Shown here piece by piece: positions 1-11,705 of a stretch of 64,000 bases of DNA. Position 1 is the stretch's first letter, and every line of letters begins with the position of its first letter. The notes under the pieces were generated by a model, which was not told where the DNA came from, did no database searches, and saw only the letters and a program-made list of their open reading frames with translations. The stretch is from Amylostereum areolatum. Taxonomy: Eukaryota > Basidiomycota > Agaricomycetes > Russulales > Stereaceae. A program made the translations under genes and the position numbers. The stretch lies in the NCBI GenBank assembly GCA_012932865.1, contig SAXG01000012.1:372001-436000 (forward strand), written 5' to 3'.

Positions 1-1
1 C

Positions 2-121
2 AAACGGGGCACCTTCGGTCGAGGCCAAATCATTCAGAAGATTGATGATAAGTCCGGGAGGACTGTTTGGGCTGCGGGTTCAGACCCCCGAGCTGACGGG
101 CATGCGGCAGCCCAGATATGA
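2..121 (+). CDS. gamma-glutamyltransferase-like C-terminal end (partial at left edge)
   Basis: An open frame runs from the left edge to a TGA at 119-121. It reads GRGQII, then an acidic spacer, then [10 protein letters not shown] and a short tail. Fungal gamma-glutamyltranspeptidases end with this arrangement (G-x-GQ, then a final GSDPR-DG block), so this is probably the last 39 or so residues of such an enzyme, which cleaves gamma-glutamyl bonds of glutathione. The Ntn catalytic core would lie outside the window, so the identity rests on a short tail only. Positions 122-305 show no gene. Confidence 0.55.
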   Translation, partial: KRGTFGRGQIIQKIDDKSGRTVWAAGSDPRADGHAAAQI

Positions 122-305
122 GGGAACCCCGAGCCAACGCCGAGGGCGGAAGAGGATCTAAGGAGATGTTATTGAAGTAAGAATATAGTTATAGGCCAGA
201 AATAGCGTAGCGAGGTGTAATATAGTGTACCAGGGAACAATCCGTTATCCAAGAGCAGGGATGCAGCCGCGTCGCAAGCATACATTTCACATCCTCTTTT
301 GACGC

Positions 306-1985
306 TCAGCACCAACTACAACACATAGATATTAGTTTGAATTGAAATGAGGAGGACCTGAAGGTCATACTCATTTGCCGCGCTCGGTACTCCCTGAGCT
401 GTTTGGTGAGATCTGGCCCGGTGACCTTACCCCACCCTGCCAAAGGCAGGACTATGGCCGTCATGTTATCATCGCTTCCCATATTTTCGGCGAAAGACGA
501 TATCCGATCTGCAGCATCTTTCGGGTCGCGTGCGTCCCGGGCGAGATCAACAATTTCTTGGTCGGAAACCAGCGACGAAATACCGTCAGACACGAGGATC
601 ATATATGCCCATTCCTCGCCTATGACACGAAGGTCAGATGGTTGTGAGATGGTGCTGAGTCAAGGGATTCGACGTACCATAGAGGAGCTTGGTGCGCACG
701 TCGGGTTCTGGGGTTACTCCGAAGGGTTTCCACTTCAGGTCTCCGAGGCTGTCGCCAGGGTGTTAGCATCCTACTTTGGGCAAAGGTAACGGACCCTACC
801 TCCGTGTATTCTGTAGAACGCCCATCCAGCTGGACAATATGAGCGGCGTTAGAACTTCTGACGACGCGGAAAACCGGCGTACCGTGCGTCACCAAAAGAA
901 TCCGTGATGAGACCTGTGCCCATCATCCTGCGTAGGCGTGTGGACTCCACGCGTGCTTCCGCGCGATGGTTTTCAGTCACGGCATGGACTTGCCCGCGGT
1001 CTTTTGAACAGAGAAGAACTCGTGTATCGCTAGATGTTGTTAGCCCTACGTCGTAGAACGACAGAGAGGCAGAGACATACGCACCCGGCATGCGCGACAG
1101 TGAGGGCCAACTTGCGAGCGGAAAAGAACGGTGCTGAAGGGGTATCCAAAGAGTGCAAAATGGCAACCGACGCCGTAGATCCAGATAATTTAGCTGCTGG
1201 CTCCTCGGATAGATTCCTGTCGATCTGAAATGCTGGGTTAAAGCGATTAAACAAAGCGGGAAGTCGTGCACACCTGGAAGAACGCCAAAGTTGCACGGGC
1301 GTGCAGATCCATGAGGTCCTGGGACCCATTGGGCCGAATCCAAGGTTTCAGGATACCTCCGTTGAACCTCTTGAAATATCCGCCAACTTCTTTTATCCAT
1401 TCGTATAGTTCAGGAATTTGTGATGTGTGGACAGACTCGAACAAGCCATGAAGCTCTTGACGCAGATATTGAGATACTGTCGAACCACCGTGGCTGCATA
1501 ATCTCAGCAACGGGCATGTCGGAATAGAAGAGAGGAGCGCACCCATCGTAGATACCCACAAAGAGAACTTCGTTGGCAAAAGATTTGTCTGCACTTGCGG
1601 GCTCCCAATCGATACCCAGATGCCTTTGCACAGTGAGATGCAGTTCTCGCGGATCTATGCTTAGAGTAGCAAACGCATTGAAGTCCTCTTGATATCTGGG
1701 AAAGAGCTGAGTGTCAAAGCTGGTGGTTTTATGGAAGGGTACTCACGCTCGAGTGCCCCGCGAGTTGGCTATGCCGATCACTTTAGAAGACGAAAGAGGG
1801 ACACGAACTATGCCACCTGAAGAACAAGCGGTGTCGGAAAAAAGCTGTGAGGCACCTGAGACAAGAACGCACCGGGGGTTGGATAGCGGACATAGTCGTG
1901 GTAGAAAGCTAGGCGCTGCTTGTGCTTGAGCGAGTGAAGGATGGAACGGAGTGAGGAAGGACAGATAGAGTGAAACGCCATGCAC
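306..1985 (-). CDS. PTC6: PP2C-family Ser/Thr phosphatase, PTC6-like, probably mitochondrial
   Basis: This is a multi-exon metal-dependent protein phosphatase. Splicing of the 1696-1746 intron gives SRGTRAYQEDF, and the next splice (donor near 1540) restores the diagnostic YDGHGG metal-binding motif. Later blocks are SGSTASVAIL, LTVAHAGDTRVLLC, GDSLGDLKWKPFGVTPEP and ILVSDGISSLVSDQEIV, then the metal-binding SDDNMTAIVLPL near the C-terminus. The first exon is basic and serine-rich, consistent with an import presequence. Fungal Ptc6-type phosphatases act in mitochondria (mitophagy, pyruvate dehydrogenase), which is the best family match, but the exact paralogue is inferred. The start at 1985 is the first ATG of the exon. 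The gene diverges from VPS20. Confidence 0.85.
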
Positions 1986-2326
1986 GAATTGTTCGATGCG
2001 TGGGCACGCCCTTCATCGCCCTAGATAAAGAATGCGGTTACCGAACGCTTCTCGAGGACTTGCAAAGGACTTGTGGTTGGGTTTCAGCTGGAGCTTCGGC
2101 GTCGGCTTCCAACCGGGGTGGGATAGGGTGGGATTCGCGACAAGCCATACATCTTTCCGATGCTTTGCGGTTTGCCTCTCGCCTTTGCCGGCGGCATTTC
2201 CGCATCTTCACCCGCATAACCCCTTCGGATTCTGTTTCTCATCCATAACGACACTCTGCAGTTGTCGGAAACGTCCCATGCCAACCATAGATCGTCATTG
2301 CAGTTCATCTTGAAGTTCTTGAACCT
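1986..2326. promoter_or_regulatory. divergent intergenic region, PP2C / VPS20
   Basis: A 341 bp spacer between two divergent starts must hold both promoters. I see no conserved coding sequence and no clear TATA box. Confidence 0.5.
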
Positions 2327-3273
2327 ATGGGTGCAAATCAGTCGCTTCCAAAGATCACTGCCCAGGACAAAGCAATCCTCGAGTGCGCCATGACCAGCGC
2401 AGTCTGTATATACGCTTACCCCACCGTAGTCTGAAGCTTCAACGAGACAAACTCAAGCAATACCAGAGGAAGGTCGGTCATTCAGCTATCTCCTCTGTCG
2501 GTCATCACCATGGATGTGTTATTCAGGTCAAGGTCGTCCTCGACCGCGAACATGAGATAGCCAGACAACATCTAGCAGCTGGCCAAAAGGATCGCGCGCT
2601 GATTGCCTTGAGGCGACGGAAGTACCAGGAATCTCTTCTCACCAAGACAGACGGTCAATTAGAGAATCTAGAGCAGCTAGTAAGGAACTCACGCCATTGT
2701 AGCTCACTATCTCTTCACGCGATGTTGCATCGTTTAGGTCTCTACTATCGAATTCTCTCTCGTCGAAGTCTCTGTCCTGCATGGTTTGAAACAAGGCAAT
2801 GAAGTCTTGAAGGAGATTCATAAGGAGATGAACATCGACAGCGTCGAGAGACTCCTGGAGGAAACGGCCGAAGCGAGAGAATACGAAAGAGTACGTGCTT
2901 ATATTGGTTCCTTTGGGGATCGTGCCTATGACTGCTACACAGGAAATTGGGGACATGCTGTCCAACAACCTGACACTGGACGAAGAGGACGCTGTACAAG
3001 AGGAGCTAGCAAGTCTTCAAAGAGAAGCGGTGCGTGGTCATCCTCCTCTGCACGACTGGGACCGATGCCGATGTGCTGCACAGCTTGGCCAGGTACAGGT
3101 CGAAATAGGTCTTGCTGAGGACCTTCCTTCGGTACCCAGTACCATACCTGTTTCGACAACGGAACCGGAACCAGGTGCGTTTTGGTTTCTGTGTACTCTT
3201 TTCAGCTCACCTAGGTGAACCATGTTCAGAACGAAGGAAGTCAGAGAGGGCGCGCGTTCCTGTCCTTGCATAG
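2327..3273 (+). CDS. VPS20: ESCRT-III subunit Vps20 / CHMP6
   Basis: The product starts MGANQSLPKIT, a good N-myristoylation signal, as expected for Vps20/CHMP6, which nucleates Snf7 polymers on endosomes. Spliced exons give a basic helical Snf7-type core (LKLQRDKLKQYQRK, then REHEIARQHLAAGQKDRALI and ALRRRKYQESLL), followed by the acidic half with EIGDMLSNNLTLDEEDAV. The first intron begins at gtgcgcc after codon GA and ends ccgtag near 2430. A last intron (gtgcgt to ttttcag, about 3175-3211) leads to a short tail ending RVPVLA and a TAG at 3271-3273. Without that splice the frame would stop slightly earlier. All splice joins keep frame. Confidence 0.88.
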
Positions 3274-3363
3274 TGTCTCCCACGGACAATATATTATTTA
3301 TGCGGCAGCCACCGTACATACACATGTACTATAGTATCATAAGTCACATCCCGATGAAGAGCA

Positions 3364-5412
3364 CTAGAAGTTCTCGAAGTCACCAAAGCCCAGCTTTCGC
3401 TTCTTCGGTGGCTCGTCCGCAGAACGCCCCTCTCCGTTGCTGGCAGGTCGTTTCAAGTTTAAGTACTTCCCAACGCCCCCTCCGACGTCCGGTATCAGTA
3501 CTGGCTGCTTCAACCCCCACCTTGACACCGAACCAGTTCATGTCATCGCCATCTTTCTTTGTCGCGACGGTCTGACGGTGCTGAGCATTATGTTCGGCTT
3601 CAGCTTTTTTCGCAAGCTTTTTTGCTAGACGAGTCTTGTAGTCGTCAAATGGATCTTGATATCTACACGGATCGTTGTCAGCAAGGACTTCAGAATGAGA
3701 GACAGACAGAAGAGCACGAACATCTTGATCTCGTTAATCCGCACAGGTTTTGCAGGGCGTTCAGTGCCTTCTTTGAGTGGAAGTTTCTCAAGCGCATCCA
3801 GAACATCATCTCCTCCGACCAGCTTTCCGAAGACAGTATGCTTATGATCAAGATGAGGACTTGCCCGGAATGTCAAATAGAACTGAGAACTAGTGAACGT
3901 CAACGAAACGAGTCTTGGTTAGGGGAAGAACAGAGCTGACCCATTCGTGCTTGCGCCCTTGTTTGCCATCGCCAAAACACCTCGACTGTCGTGCTTCGCT
4001 GCGCCTTTCAGGTCGTGCTCGTCACGGAAGGGCGTTCCCCAATATGATTGACCGCCCGATCCTGTGCCGGTGGGATCGCCTGTTTGGATCTGCAGGACAA
4101 GGGATTAGGCTCAATACATGTATATGGTGGAAAGAACAGACCATGAAGCCCGGCACTAAACGATGGAATAAGCAGTCGTTGTATTTCCCCTGCCTTGCGA
4201 GCATTAGAAAGTTGTAACAGGTTTTCGGTGCCTACGAATCGTCAGCTTGACGGATGGACGGAAAGATTGGAATTCTGACGGACTTTCTCGCAATAAAGCT
4301 CCAGATTAAGACTACCACCCAAACTGGTGATGACGCGAACATAGGCCCGCCTTTTCCCTACATCCTTCTCCTTACCCTTGCCTTTTGGGGGTTTTGAGAT
4401 ATCCTCGAACATAAGCTCTTCCTATTCCTACGTGAGCAATCTTCAACCCACTCAATCGCATGGCGTACCTCATCCCATACGAGCTTGGCTGTTGAGGTTT
4501 GTACATCGACAGAGGTGGAAGTCAGAGAGGCGCCAGGAAGTCCCGAAGAATAGGGCGACGCGTTCCCTGAGACCGTGAGGTCAGTCAAAGTGATCATACG
4601 ATAGAAGGTTGCAAACCCACATGGAATGGCTTCCTTCTGAACGACAGCTACTGGGCCAGTTTTCACTGGCGCCGTTGCTTTTGCCTTATCGGCTGAGGAC
4701 GTAGAAGCCTTCGTAGTGGCAACCGAGACTGGGGGAAGACCGTGAGGATTCTGAAGTGTGATCACATCCTCTCTAACATTCATAGGTCAGAACTGTGAGC
4801 ACATAGGTTAGACCACAGACACATCCACGTACTTTTTGAAACGCACGTCAGTGAGGAGGTCTCTTCCGCCCTTTATGCTCTCGGCAAGAAACACATTTCC
4901 AGTTGTGGCGATGGCGACGATATGCGAGTGTTCGTTGAACGGTTTGAATGTGATAGGGTCGTGGTATTCGCCAGAGGCCTTGCGGGAGTAAGTCAAGGAG
5001 ATCAGGTCAGACGGCGTCAGGGGTTCGTTAGTGAATGGATGACTATTATTGTGTTGTCTTCATATACACCTTGTTAGTGAGGGACAAAGCAAGCATGATG
5101 CGACGCACTTCAGCCAAGGGATGATGTTTGTCAGATCGAAGACAGTTCCGGTGCCATCAGCACTCCGAGCGCAAACAGGATGTTCAAAAGGCTGAAACGA
5201 GAGAGAACAGCAGTCAAAAGGTGTTAGTCCTCTAGGATTGAGCCCTTCTTGTTTTCTGAAGCAGCAGATGTTAGTATGGCCTTGACCGAAGGAGGACTGG
5301 GAAGGGAAGGCGCATACGCTCTGAAGCCGGAGGACGATGCGGTATGCTGACCAAATAGACCAGAGTGCTCGGCGTGCGTTACATATAGCTTGTTAGAGTT
5401 ACCATGACCCAT
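3364..5412 (-). CDS. PPIL2: U-box/cyclophilin peptidyl-prolyl isomerase PPIL2 (CYC4/Cyp60 type)
   Basis: The N-terminus ([16 protein letters not shown]) and the segment with [20 protein letters not shown] and TTGNV match the degenerate U-box region of PPIL2, a nuclear, spliceosome-associated isomerase/ubiquitin ligase. A low-complexity linker precedes the cyclophilin domain, visible as [36 protein letters not shown] and [10 protein letters not shown]. The 3' part uses a gttcgt donor giving [11 protein letters not shown]. The conserved C-terminal pieces GGGVGKYL and KLGFGDF sit one frame away from NWFGVK. Removing one base from the C5 run at 3514-3518 joins them, so the stop at 3364-3366 assumes that correction. 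The uncorrected frame would end earlier. Divergent from the PPR gene. Confidence 0.88.
3514..3518. other. probable +1 frame break in PPIL2 (C5 run)
   Basis: The upstream frame reads WFGVKVG and the downstream frame reads [11 protein letters not shown]. They are offset by one base and no intron of realistic length separates them. One C too many in this homopolymer would explain it. Confidence 0.6.
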
Positions 5413-5785
5413 GGCGTAAATCTGGAGCGATAATGTGGTGGAGGATGTTGACGGTAAACTTGAAGACGAGGTGCAACCACGTGAGACCTTTCAACGCGTC
5501 GTGGGCGTCACGTCGACCTGACGCTCTCGACATTACTTGAAGTAGAGTCCTCCCCGCTCCAAAACGTTCCCTATTTTCTCAGACCCTGTGGAAAACGCAC
5601 GGTACCGAGATTACAGAGGAGAGTTGAATAGTAAGCTTCACCGTGAACTAGATATACATCCGTTAAACTCCACATGTGCAGATCTCAACGTTCCATGCTC
5701 GTCCGGCACTCACTTGGAGGAAACAGCAAAGCCCCAGGACTCTTCCTTGACTTCCTCATCCCTCATCTCTCCACACATCGCAACT
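5413..5785. promoter_or_regulatory. divergent intergenic region, PPIL2 / PPR gene
   Basis: 373 bp between divergent starts. Short ORFs here have no recognisable domain. Confidence 0.4.
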
Positions 5786-8082
5786 ATGGCTCCATACCCT
5801 CTCGTGATCGTGCAGTCCCGTCGCGGACGGATACCAAGGCAAAGAACTCCGTAATACGAGGTTCCGCAAGGACCCCGAAACGTACACCACATCCACCCAG
5901 TCAGTCCACGAAATGGGACCGTCCAACAGCTGCTCTCTCCGGCAGGTCACCACGTACTTCTTCTTTGCCTTCTATGGACACTATAGACAACACCATCGCA
6001 AAGTTACAGCAGTTGGCCTTCGACAACGGCAACTCTGCACACCACCGTCTCAGAGCCTTCCAGATAGTATGGAACAGAATCGGTTCGATGCGGCCTGGAA
6101 AATATGGATGGAGCTGAATGATAGTAAAATGCTCCACGCTTTCGGGCCCTCATACATCGAGATGTGTTCACGGATCGTGGCGGAATACCTCTCGCGCAAT
6201 GCTACTCTGCCGGCTAGCGTTCTCGCCAAGCTCGAAGAAATGGCTCTGTATCTCGCATCCAGGCGTGCTACAGAGGCATTGTATGCTTGTCTTCTGGCAG
6301 CAGTGACCCGTCAAGACCCCGAAGCTGCTCTCTCGCTATATGAACGGTTTGTTGAGAACTGGAAAACGCAGGTGTCAAGGTCGGACGGGATCATACAGAA
6401 TCTGGTCAAGGAGGAATATGATGTGGACGTGGATGCTGAGGCGGCAACAACCCCCAGCTTGCTTGCCCAGATCTCAAAAGGGACAGAATCTTCCGATACC
6501 CTCCCACGCAGAACCGAAATTCTCACCATTGCCATTTTGGCCCATGCTATGAAGGACGACTTTCCAAGTGCCATTCATGCCGCCATTAATTCCCCCTACC
6601 TACCTATACCTCCCCCTTGCCAACGCTGTCATACAACCACTTCACCTTCCTCCCGCTCTACACACGAAGGTGCACACGTACATCAACCATGCATCAACGG
6701 CCGTTCACGCGTCGAAACCCGACCGTATTGTGTACCGTATCCAGCGGATGGCCGTGTCGCTCAATGACGTTGGACTCAAGACGCTGTATGATCTCGTGGT
6801 GTCCGGCTTAGGGGCTGAATATCCATGGTCAACGGTTCGACCCGAAGATGTTTCCAAGAACCGCCCGGTCCTCCTCACGGAGTCCGTGTGGATTAATTTC
6901 ATCAAGGCGTTCATCGAGGTGAACAAGCTCGATTACGTGGAAATGCTATGGGACGATATGGTCCGGGCTGGACATACCCCAAGTGTCGCAGTTTGGACAA
7001 CGCTCGTTCAGAATGTGGGCTCCCTGCGGGGTGTCAATTACGTCTTGCAGATGTGGAAAGCTATGCTTGCCGAAGGCATCACACCCAACTCATCGACTTA
7101 TCAGGGCCTCATCACGACCTTACTCGCGGAGAGGAGGACGGACGAAGCCATGGTCAAATTCGAGGAGCTCCTGGAAGCCGTTCAGTCGACTCCCTCTCTT
7201 TCCGAAGGCGCATCCCTCGAACCGGTGTATAACACCATGATCAACGGGTTTCTTGCGCGTAATTGCCGAGACGACGCGTATGCATTGCTAGAGAGGATGA
7301 AGACGAATGGCCCGACACCGACAGTGGCCACCTACAACACCTTCATGGCGCATTACCACCGGCACGGGGATTTCAAGGCGTTGTCTAGGGTTCTGAAGAC
7401 CATTTCAGCAGAAGGCTTGAAGGGCGATGCGTTTACGTTTTCGACATTGCTGTGCGCGCTCTTGCAGATCCTTGATCGAGATGAGGCCATCGCGCGGACG
7501 ATGGGGATCATGAAGAAGCACGACGCGAAACCAAACGTGGTTATTTACAGTGCTATTATTGACAACCTACTGCAAGAGGAAGATGAAGGCGCGCTCCGTG
7601 CAGCGTTGGACGTATTGCGCACGATGGAAAGTTCGGGCGATCGGAACATGGAGCCCAACGTGGTGACGTACACGACGGTGCTGTCTGCAGTCCATCGTTG
7701 GGAGGGCCTAGATCGGCAACTGGCGGAGGAGTGTACGGCGTACATCACGCGGCGAATGCGAGAACAGCGAATCTATTCCAACAAGGTGACATACGGGATT
7801 CTGCTCAAGGCGTGCCTCGCGAACAGACGACCGGAGGGATTGTACCAGGCTCTACGGTACTATCGGGAGATGCGGGCCAGCAAGGTGACGATGACGGCGG
7901 ACACGTGGTATATCATCTTGCGGGGACTTGCGGGACGGGGCGAATGGGGTATCGCGAATGAGGTTGTGGATGATATGGTGGAAGCGAAAGTGACGCCGTC
8001 ACAATGGCTCTGGACGATGGTGTCTAGAGTGAGACGGAGGTCGCGGGGAGGGCGAGCGAACGGGGATGAGGTACAATATTAG
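5786..8082 (+). CDS. pentatricopeptide-repeat protein, probably mitochondrial
   Basis: The long frame from about 6600 to the TAG at 8080-8082 carries successive PPR helical pairs: VYNTMINGFLARNCRDDAYA, TVATYNTFMAHYHRHGDFKA, VVIYSAIIDNLLQEED, VVTYTTVLSAVHR and KVTYGILLKACLANRR. The 35-residue spacing is typical of fungal mitochondrial RNA-binding PPR proteins. An upstream frame supplies ENRFDAAWKIWMEL-like helices (around 6075-6590). It joins the main frame if one C is removed from the C5 run at 6592-6596. The first ~280 bp are uncertain: a well-placed ATG at 5786 starts MAPYPLVIVQSR, but at least one more frame change or intron is needed before 6070. Role in mitochondrial RNA maturation or translation is inferred from family. 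Confidence 0.8.
6592..6596. other. probable +1 frame break in PPR gene (C5 run)
   Basis: Upstream AIHAAINSP and downstream TYLYLPLANAVIQPL are offset by one base with no GT-AG intron between them. Deleting one C joins them smoothly. Confidence 0.6.
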
Positions 8083-8130
8083 GGCATTGTATATTCCATT
8101 GAGGGGTATTTGCGTGGAGTGTACGGAACG

Positions 8131-8418
8131 TTACGAGCGACGGCCGCGGAAGAAAGCGATGCCAAGGCCATATTGAATATAGCGGGAATAGGCTGGTATA
8201 GGGAGGCAAATGAGATTGGAGCGATGGCGGAAGAGATGGGAAGGGCACGAACCCCAGTAGCTCCATCGCCTGCCTAACCACTTGCCGAAGAACGGGAGGA
8301 GTACGACGGAGAAAATCTGATTCAACTGGGCGATGCTTTCCTCCCACTCCTGCTGGAGATCATCGTCTGAATCGTAAGAGGAGAGGGAGGAAACGTCGCC
8401 GTCGATGGATTCTGGCAT
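8131..8418 (-). CDS. MIM2: Mim2, mitochondrial outer-membrane import factor
   Basis: A 75-residue protein is encoded by two exons (8253-8418 and 8131-8192) around a 60 nt intron (gttcgt...ccag, 8193-8252). Splicing gives an acidic N-terminus (SSYDSDDDLQQEWEESIAQL), one hydrophobic segment (IFSVVLLPFFGKWLGRRW) and the tail SYWAYSRYIQYGLG. This layout is characteristic of fungal Mim2, which with Mim1 forms the MIM complex inserting alpha-helical outer-membrane proteins. Yeast Mim2 is 87 residues. Without the intron the reading frame continues into an unrelated, longer sequence, so automated callers may get it wrong. The start chosen is the ATG just before the acidic region. A longer in-frame N-terminus is low-complexity. 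Divergent from the sugar transporter. Confidence 0.82.
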   Translation of the reverse strand: MPESIDGDVSSLSSYDSDDDLQQEWEESIAQLNQIFSVVLLPFFGKWLGRRWSYWGSCPSHLFRHRSNLICLPIPAYSRYIQYGLGIAFFRGRRS

Positions 8419-8669
8419 GGCTTGCGGAGTGCGGCGGACGGAAGAGACGATGGCGGTCACGTCACGATGGAGGTCACGGGTGACGGTTGGGGGCCGGAGA
8501 TTGGCGCTCGATGGCCGGGGATCCGGCGACCAATCAGGAGAAAGGTGCAGTTGCCGTGCCCGACAGCGCCCCACGGCACACCCTGTCCTCTTTCTCTGTC
8601 TCCCTCTGCACCCGCCTCCTCCTCCTCCTCCTTCGCCCTTCTTGTCCTTGTCCTCTTCATCCATGCACA

Positions 8670-11180
8670 ATGCCCGCTTCGTCCTCGGGTTCCTCTCGTC
8701 GTCTCGTCGGTCAGCGGCTTCTCTACTCCATTTCCGTATTCGCTAGTCTAGGTGTTTTCCTGGTCCGTTCACCCCCTCATCTTTCTTCCCTATCCTTCCT
8801 CTGACCTCCTCTCCAGTTCGGTTATGATCAAGGGTAACCTTCTCCTCTGCAATCGGCTCTTCCTCGCTCTGCTCATTCTGCCCCAGTGTCATGTCTGGGA
8901 TCATCACCGGTCCCCACTTCCGCAAGTTCTTCAACCAGCCCGGCTCAATCGAAACAGGGACCATGGTCGCTGTTCTCGAGATAGGTGCCTTCAGTGCGTC
9001 CATCACGACTCGCAACCATTGTATTCTCCCCTAATCCGCTCCTCGTCAAGTAACCTCCCTCGCTGCCGGTCGCGTGGGTGACATCATCGGAAGACGCGGC
9101 ACCCTTTTCATCGGTGCCTGTGTCTTTGCTTTGGGTGGTGCCGTTCAAACATTCACCAGCGGCTTCTGGGTCATGATCGTCGGTCGTGTCATAAGTGGGT
9201 TCGGAGTCGGACTGCTATCGTTGAGTCGCACCCCTCGCCACTAAATCTGATACGCTCATCACCTCCTTCCACCTAGCACCATCGTGCCCATTTACCAGAG
9301 CGAAGTATCCCCACCCAACCATGTACGCCGTTCACTCGTCCACTCCTTTAGCGGCCCTAAATTGCTTTTCCAGCGTGGTGCATTGGCATGCATGGAGTTC
9401 ACCGGAAACATCTTTGGCTACGCGTCGTCCGTCGTACGTAATGGATAGATGTACCCCCCACGCCGTCGCTAACCCCACTTCAGTGGATTGATTACTTCTG
9501 CTCCTATATCGACTCGGATCTCGCCTGGCGTATACCCCTGTTCGTCCAAGTCGTGATAGGCGCCATACTTGCCGCTGGATCCTTAGCCATGCCAGAAAGT
9601 CCACGGTCGGCCATATCCAGCTCACGAGGCTTTCTTGATTGCTCATCTTTATCTCTAGTTGGCTTATCGACGTGGACAGAGACGAGGAGGGAATGCAAGT
9701 CATCTCTGACTTGCATGGCGGTGATCCTGAAGACTTGCTGGCCAAGGCCGAGTTTCAAGAGATCAAAGATAGAGTCCTCTTCGATGTACGTTGTCGCGTG
9801 CAGGATCGCTGGATCCTATTCACTGACTTTTTACTAGCGTGAGAGTGGCGAAGGTCGCACCTACGCTGCCATGTGGAAGAAATATAAACGCCGTATATTG
9901 CTCGCGATGAGCTCCCAAGCATTTGCCCAGCTTGTATGTCATCCTCTCTTGACTCGAACATCGTATCTGATTCACTGTCCATAGAATGGAATCAACGGTG
10001 CGTTATGTGGTTTTGTCTAGACCTGCAATAGGCTAAGTGTTCTCCAGTCATTTCTTACTACGCACGTGAGTCTACCATCCTGGGTTACATCAGTTAGGAG
10101 CTAACAGCATCCATAGCGAGTGTCTTCGAGGGTGAGTGGGAATCAGGCCCGCGCCATTGGCCTTAAGACTGACTTTCAAACACAGAGGCTGGATGGCTAG
10201 GCCGTCAAGCTATTCTGATGGCGGGCATCAATGCAATCATATACCTTGCTGCCACCGTCCCAACGTACGCCGTGAACCCATCCAACTCCGTCTTTTTTCT
10301 CATTGATGTCTAGCTGGTATCTTGTCGACCGATGGGGCCGACGCACGATCCTTCTTTCTGGAGCGGTCATCGTAAGCAGATTTTTTTCTTTCCACACGTT
10401 ACTTGAATATAACGTCTTATAGATGGGTATATCTCTCGCCGCGACGGGCTGGTTTATGTACATCGACATTCCTCAAACACCGAATGCAGTGGTCGTCTGC
10501 GTCATCATCTACAACGCATTCTTTGGCTATAGGTGAGATGATCGTTGTTTTGCTAGATCGCATCCTCCTGACCCTGTTGTAGCTGGGGTCCTGTTCCCTG
10601 GTTGTACCCTCCCGAAATTCTCCCTTTGAATGTTCGCGCCAAAGGCGTGTCTCTGTCCACGGCTACCAATTGGGCGTTCAACTTCTTAGTCGGAGAGGCC
10701 ACACCTTATCTACAAGAAGTTATCGGCTGGCGATTGTATCCGATGCATGGCTTTTTCTGCGCCTGCAGCTTCGTACTTGGTATGTATCTCATCCTATGTC
10801 TAGGGCTATTTTGTTAATTCGGTTTAACAGTATACTTCCGTGAGCAATATTGTGGTCGAGTGTTTGCGCGTCACTCAACCGTATCCAGTGTATCCCGAAA
10901 CCAGGGGCGTTCCCCTCGAAGAAATGGATGCTGTCTTTGGAGAAGGCATGTCGTCTCGTATTCCACCTGTATCTATACTCATCCGATCACAGAGGAGCGC
11001 GAAGAAGCCTACGAAAACGATTCAGAGCGCGCCTCGCTTGTTTCCAACCCCAGGTCTAGTCATTCGCGTAACTCGTCCAGACCCAAAGCTGGTGCTGCCA
11101 GTGAGGGCTGGGTCAGCCGCATCCTTGGACGCACCGATGGACGGGCAGCTTACCAGCCCATTGGTGACGACAACGAATAG
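8670..11180 (+). CDS. MFS sugar (hexose-type) transporter
   Basis: At least a dozen short exons splice into a 12-helix sugar porter. Diagnostic pieces in order: FGYDQGVMSGIITG (TM1 loop), GRVGDIIGRRGTLFIGA, VGRVISGFGVGLLS then IVPIYQSEV, WRIPLFVQVVIGAILA, PESPRWLIDVDRDEEG (spliced across 9611-9658), LNGINVISYYA, GRRTILLSGAVIMG, WGPVPWLYPPEI, FLYPETRGVPLEEMDAVFGE. The tail is charged and serine-rich and ends GDDNE with a stop at 11178-11180. It resembles the fungal hexose/polyol H+ symporters of the plasma membrane, but substrate cannot be read from sequence. The start at 8670 precedes a short cytosolic tail and TM1 (LYSISVFASLGVFLFGYD after splicing). Confidence 0.9.
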
Positions 11181-11705
11181 GAACTCGCGAGGATGGACAC
11201 AGAGCCGCACGCGGGGGGGGAGCGCTCGCCGCGGCGCAAGTCGTCGCACTCACGTTCCAGGTCGTCGATATCTTCGGCGTAGATGTGTGTGGCGACAGCG
11301 GTGTTACTCAGCTTCCGGCATGTATATCTATTTCCATCCTCCCCTCGTCTTCCCCAGTTTCACGCATGTGCATGCCTCCACGTACTGTCCCCGTAACTTA
11401 TGTGCCAGAAGTTGTCCCCTAATGTTCCGTAGTCACGCCGCTGCATTTCCCCTCAATCCCATACTCTGTCATGAATTGAGCACGCTTTCCCTTCAATTCT
11501 CAGTTTCCGATACTTTGGTATAAATACAGTTGTAAATGGTATGGTCTAAATGTGTGATAATCCAGGCGACGGAGCGGATTGAAGTTCCTATGTAAGCGCG
11601 ATAGAAGGGGATCGTTATCGTTTACTTTACACGTTGTTTTAGTGCTTTCACCATCATAACCCTAGGCGCGACACATCCGCACTGGGGGTTCGCCTGAGCA
11701 CCAGT
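11181..11705. other. convergent intergenic region
   Basis: 525 bp between convergent stops. It should contain both 3' untranslated regions. I see no gene here. Confidence 0.4.
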
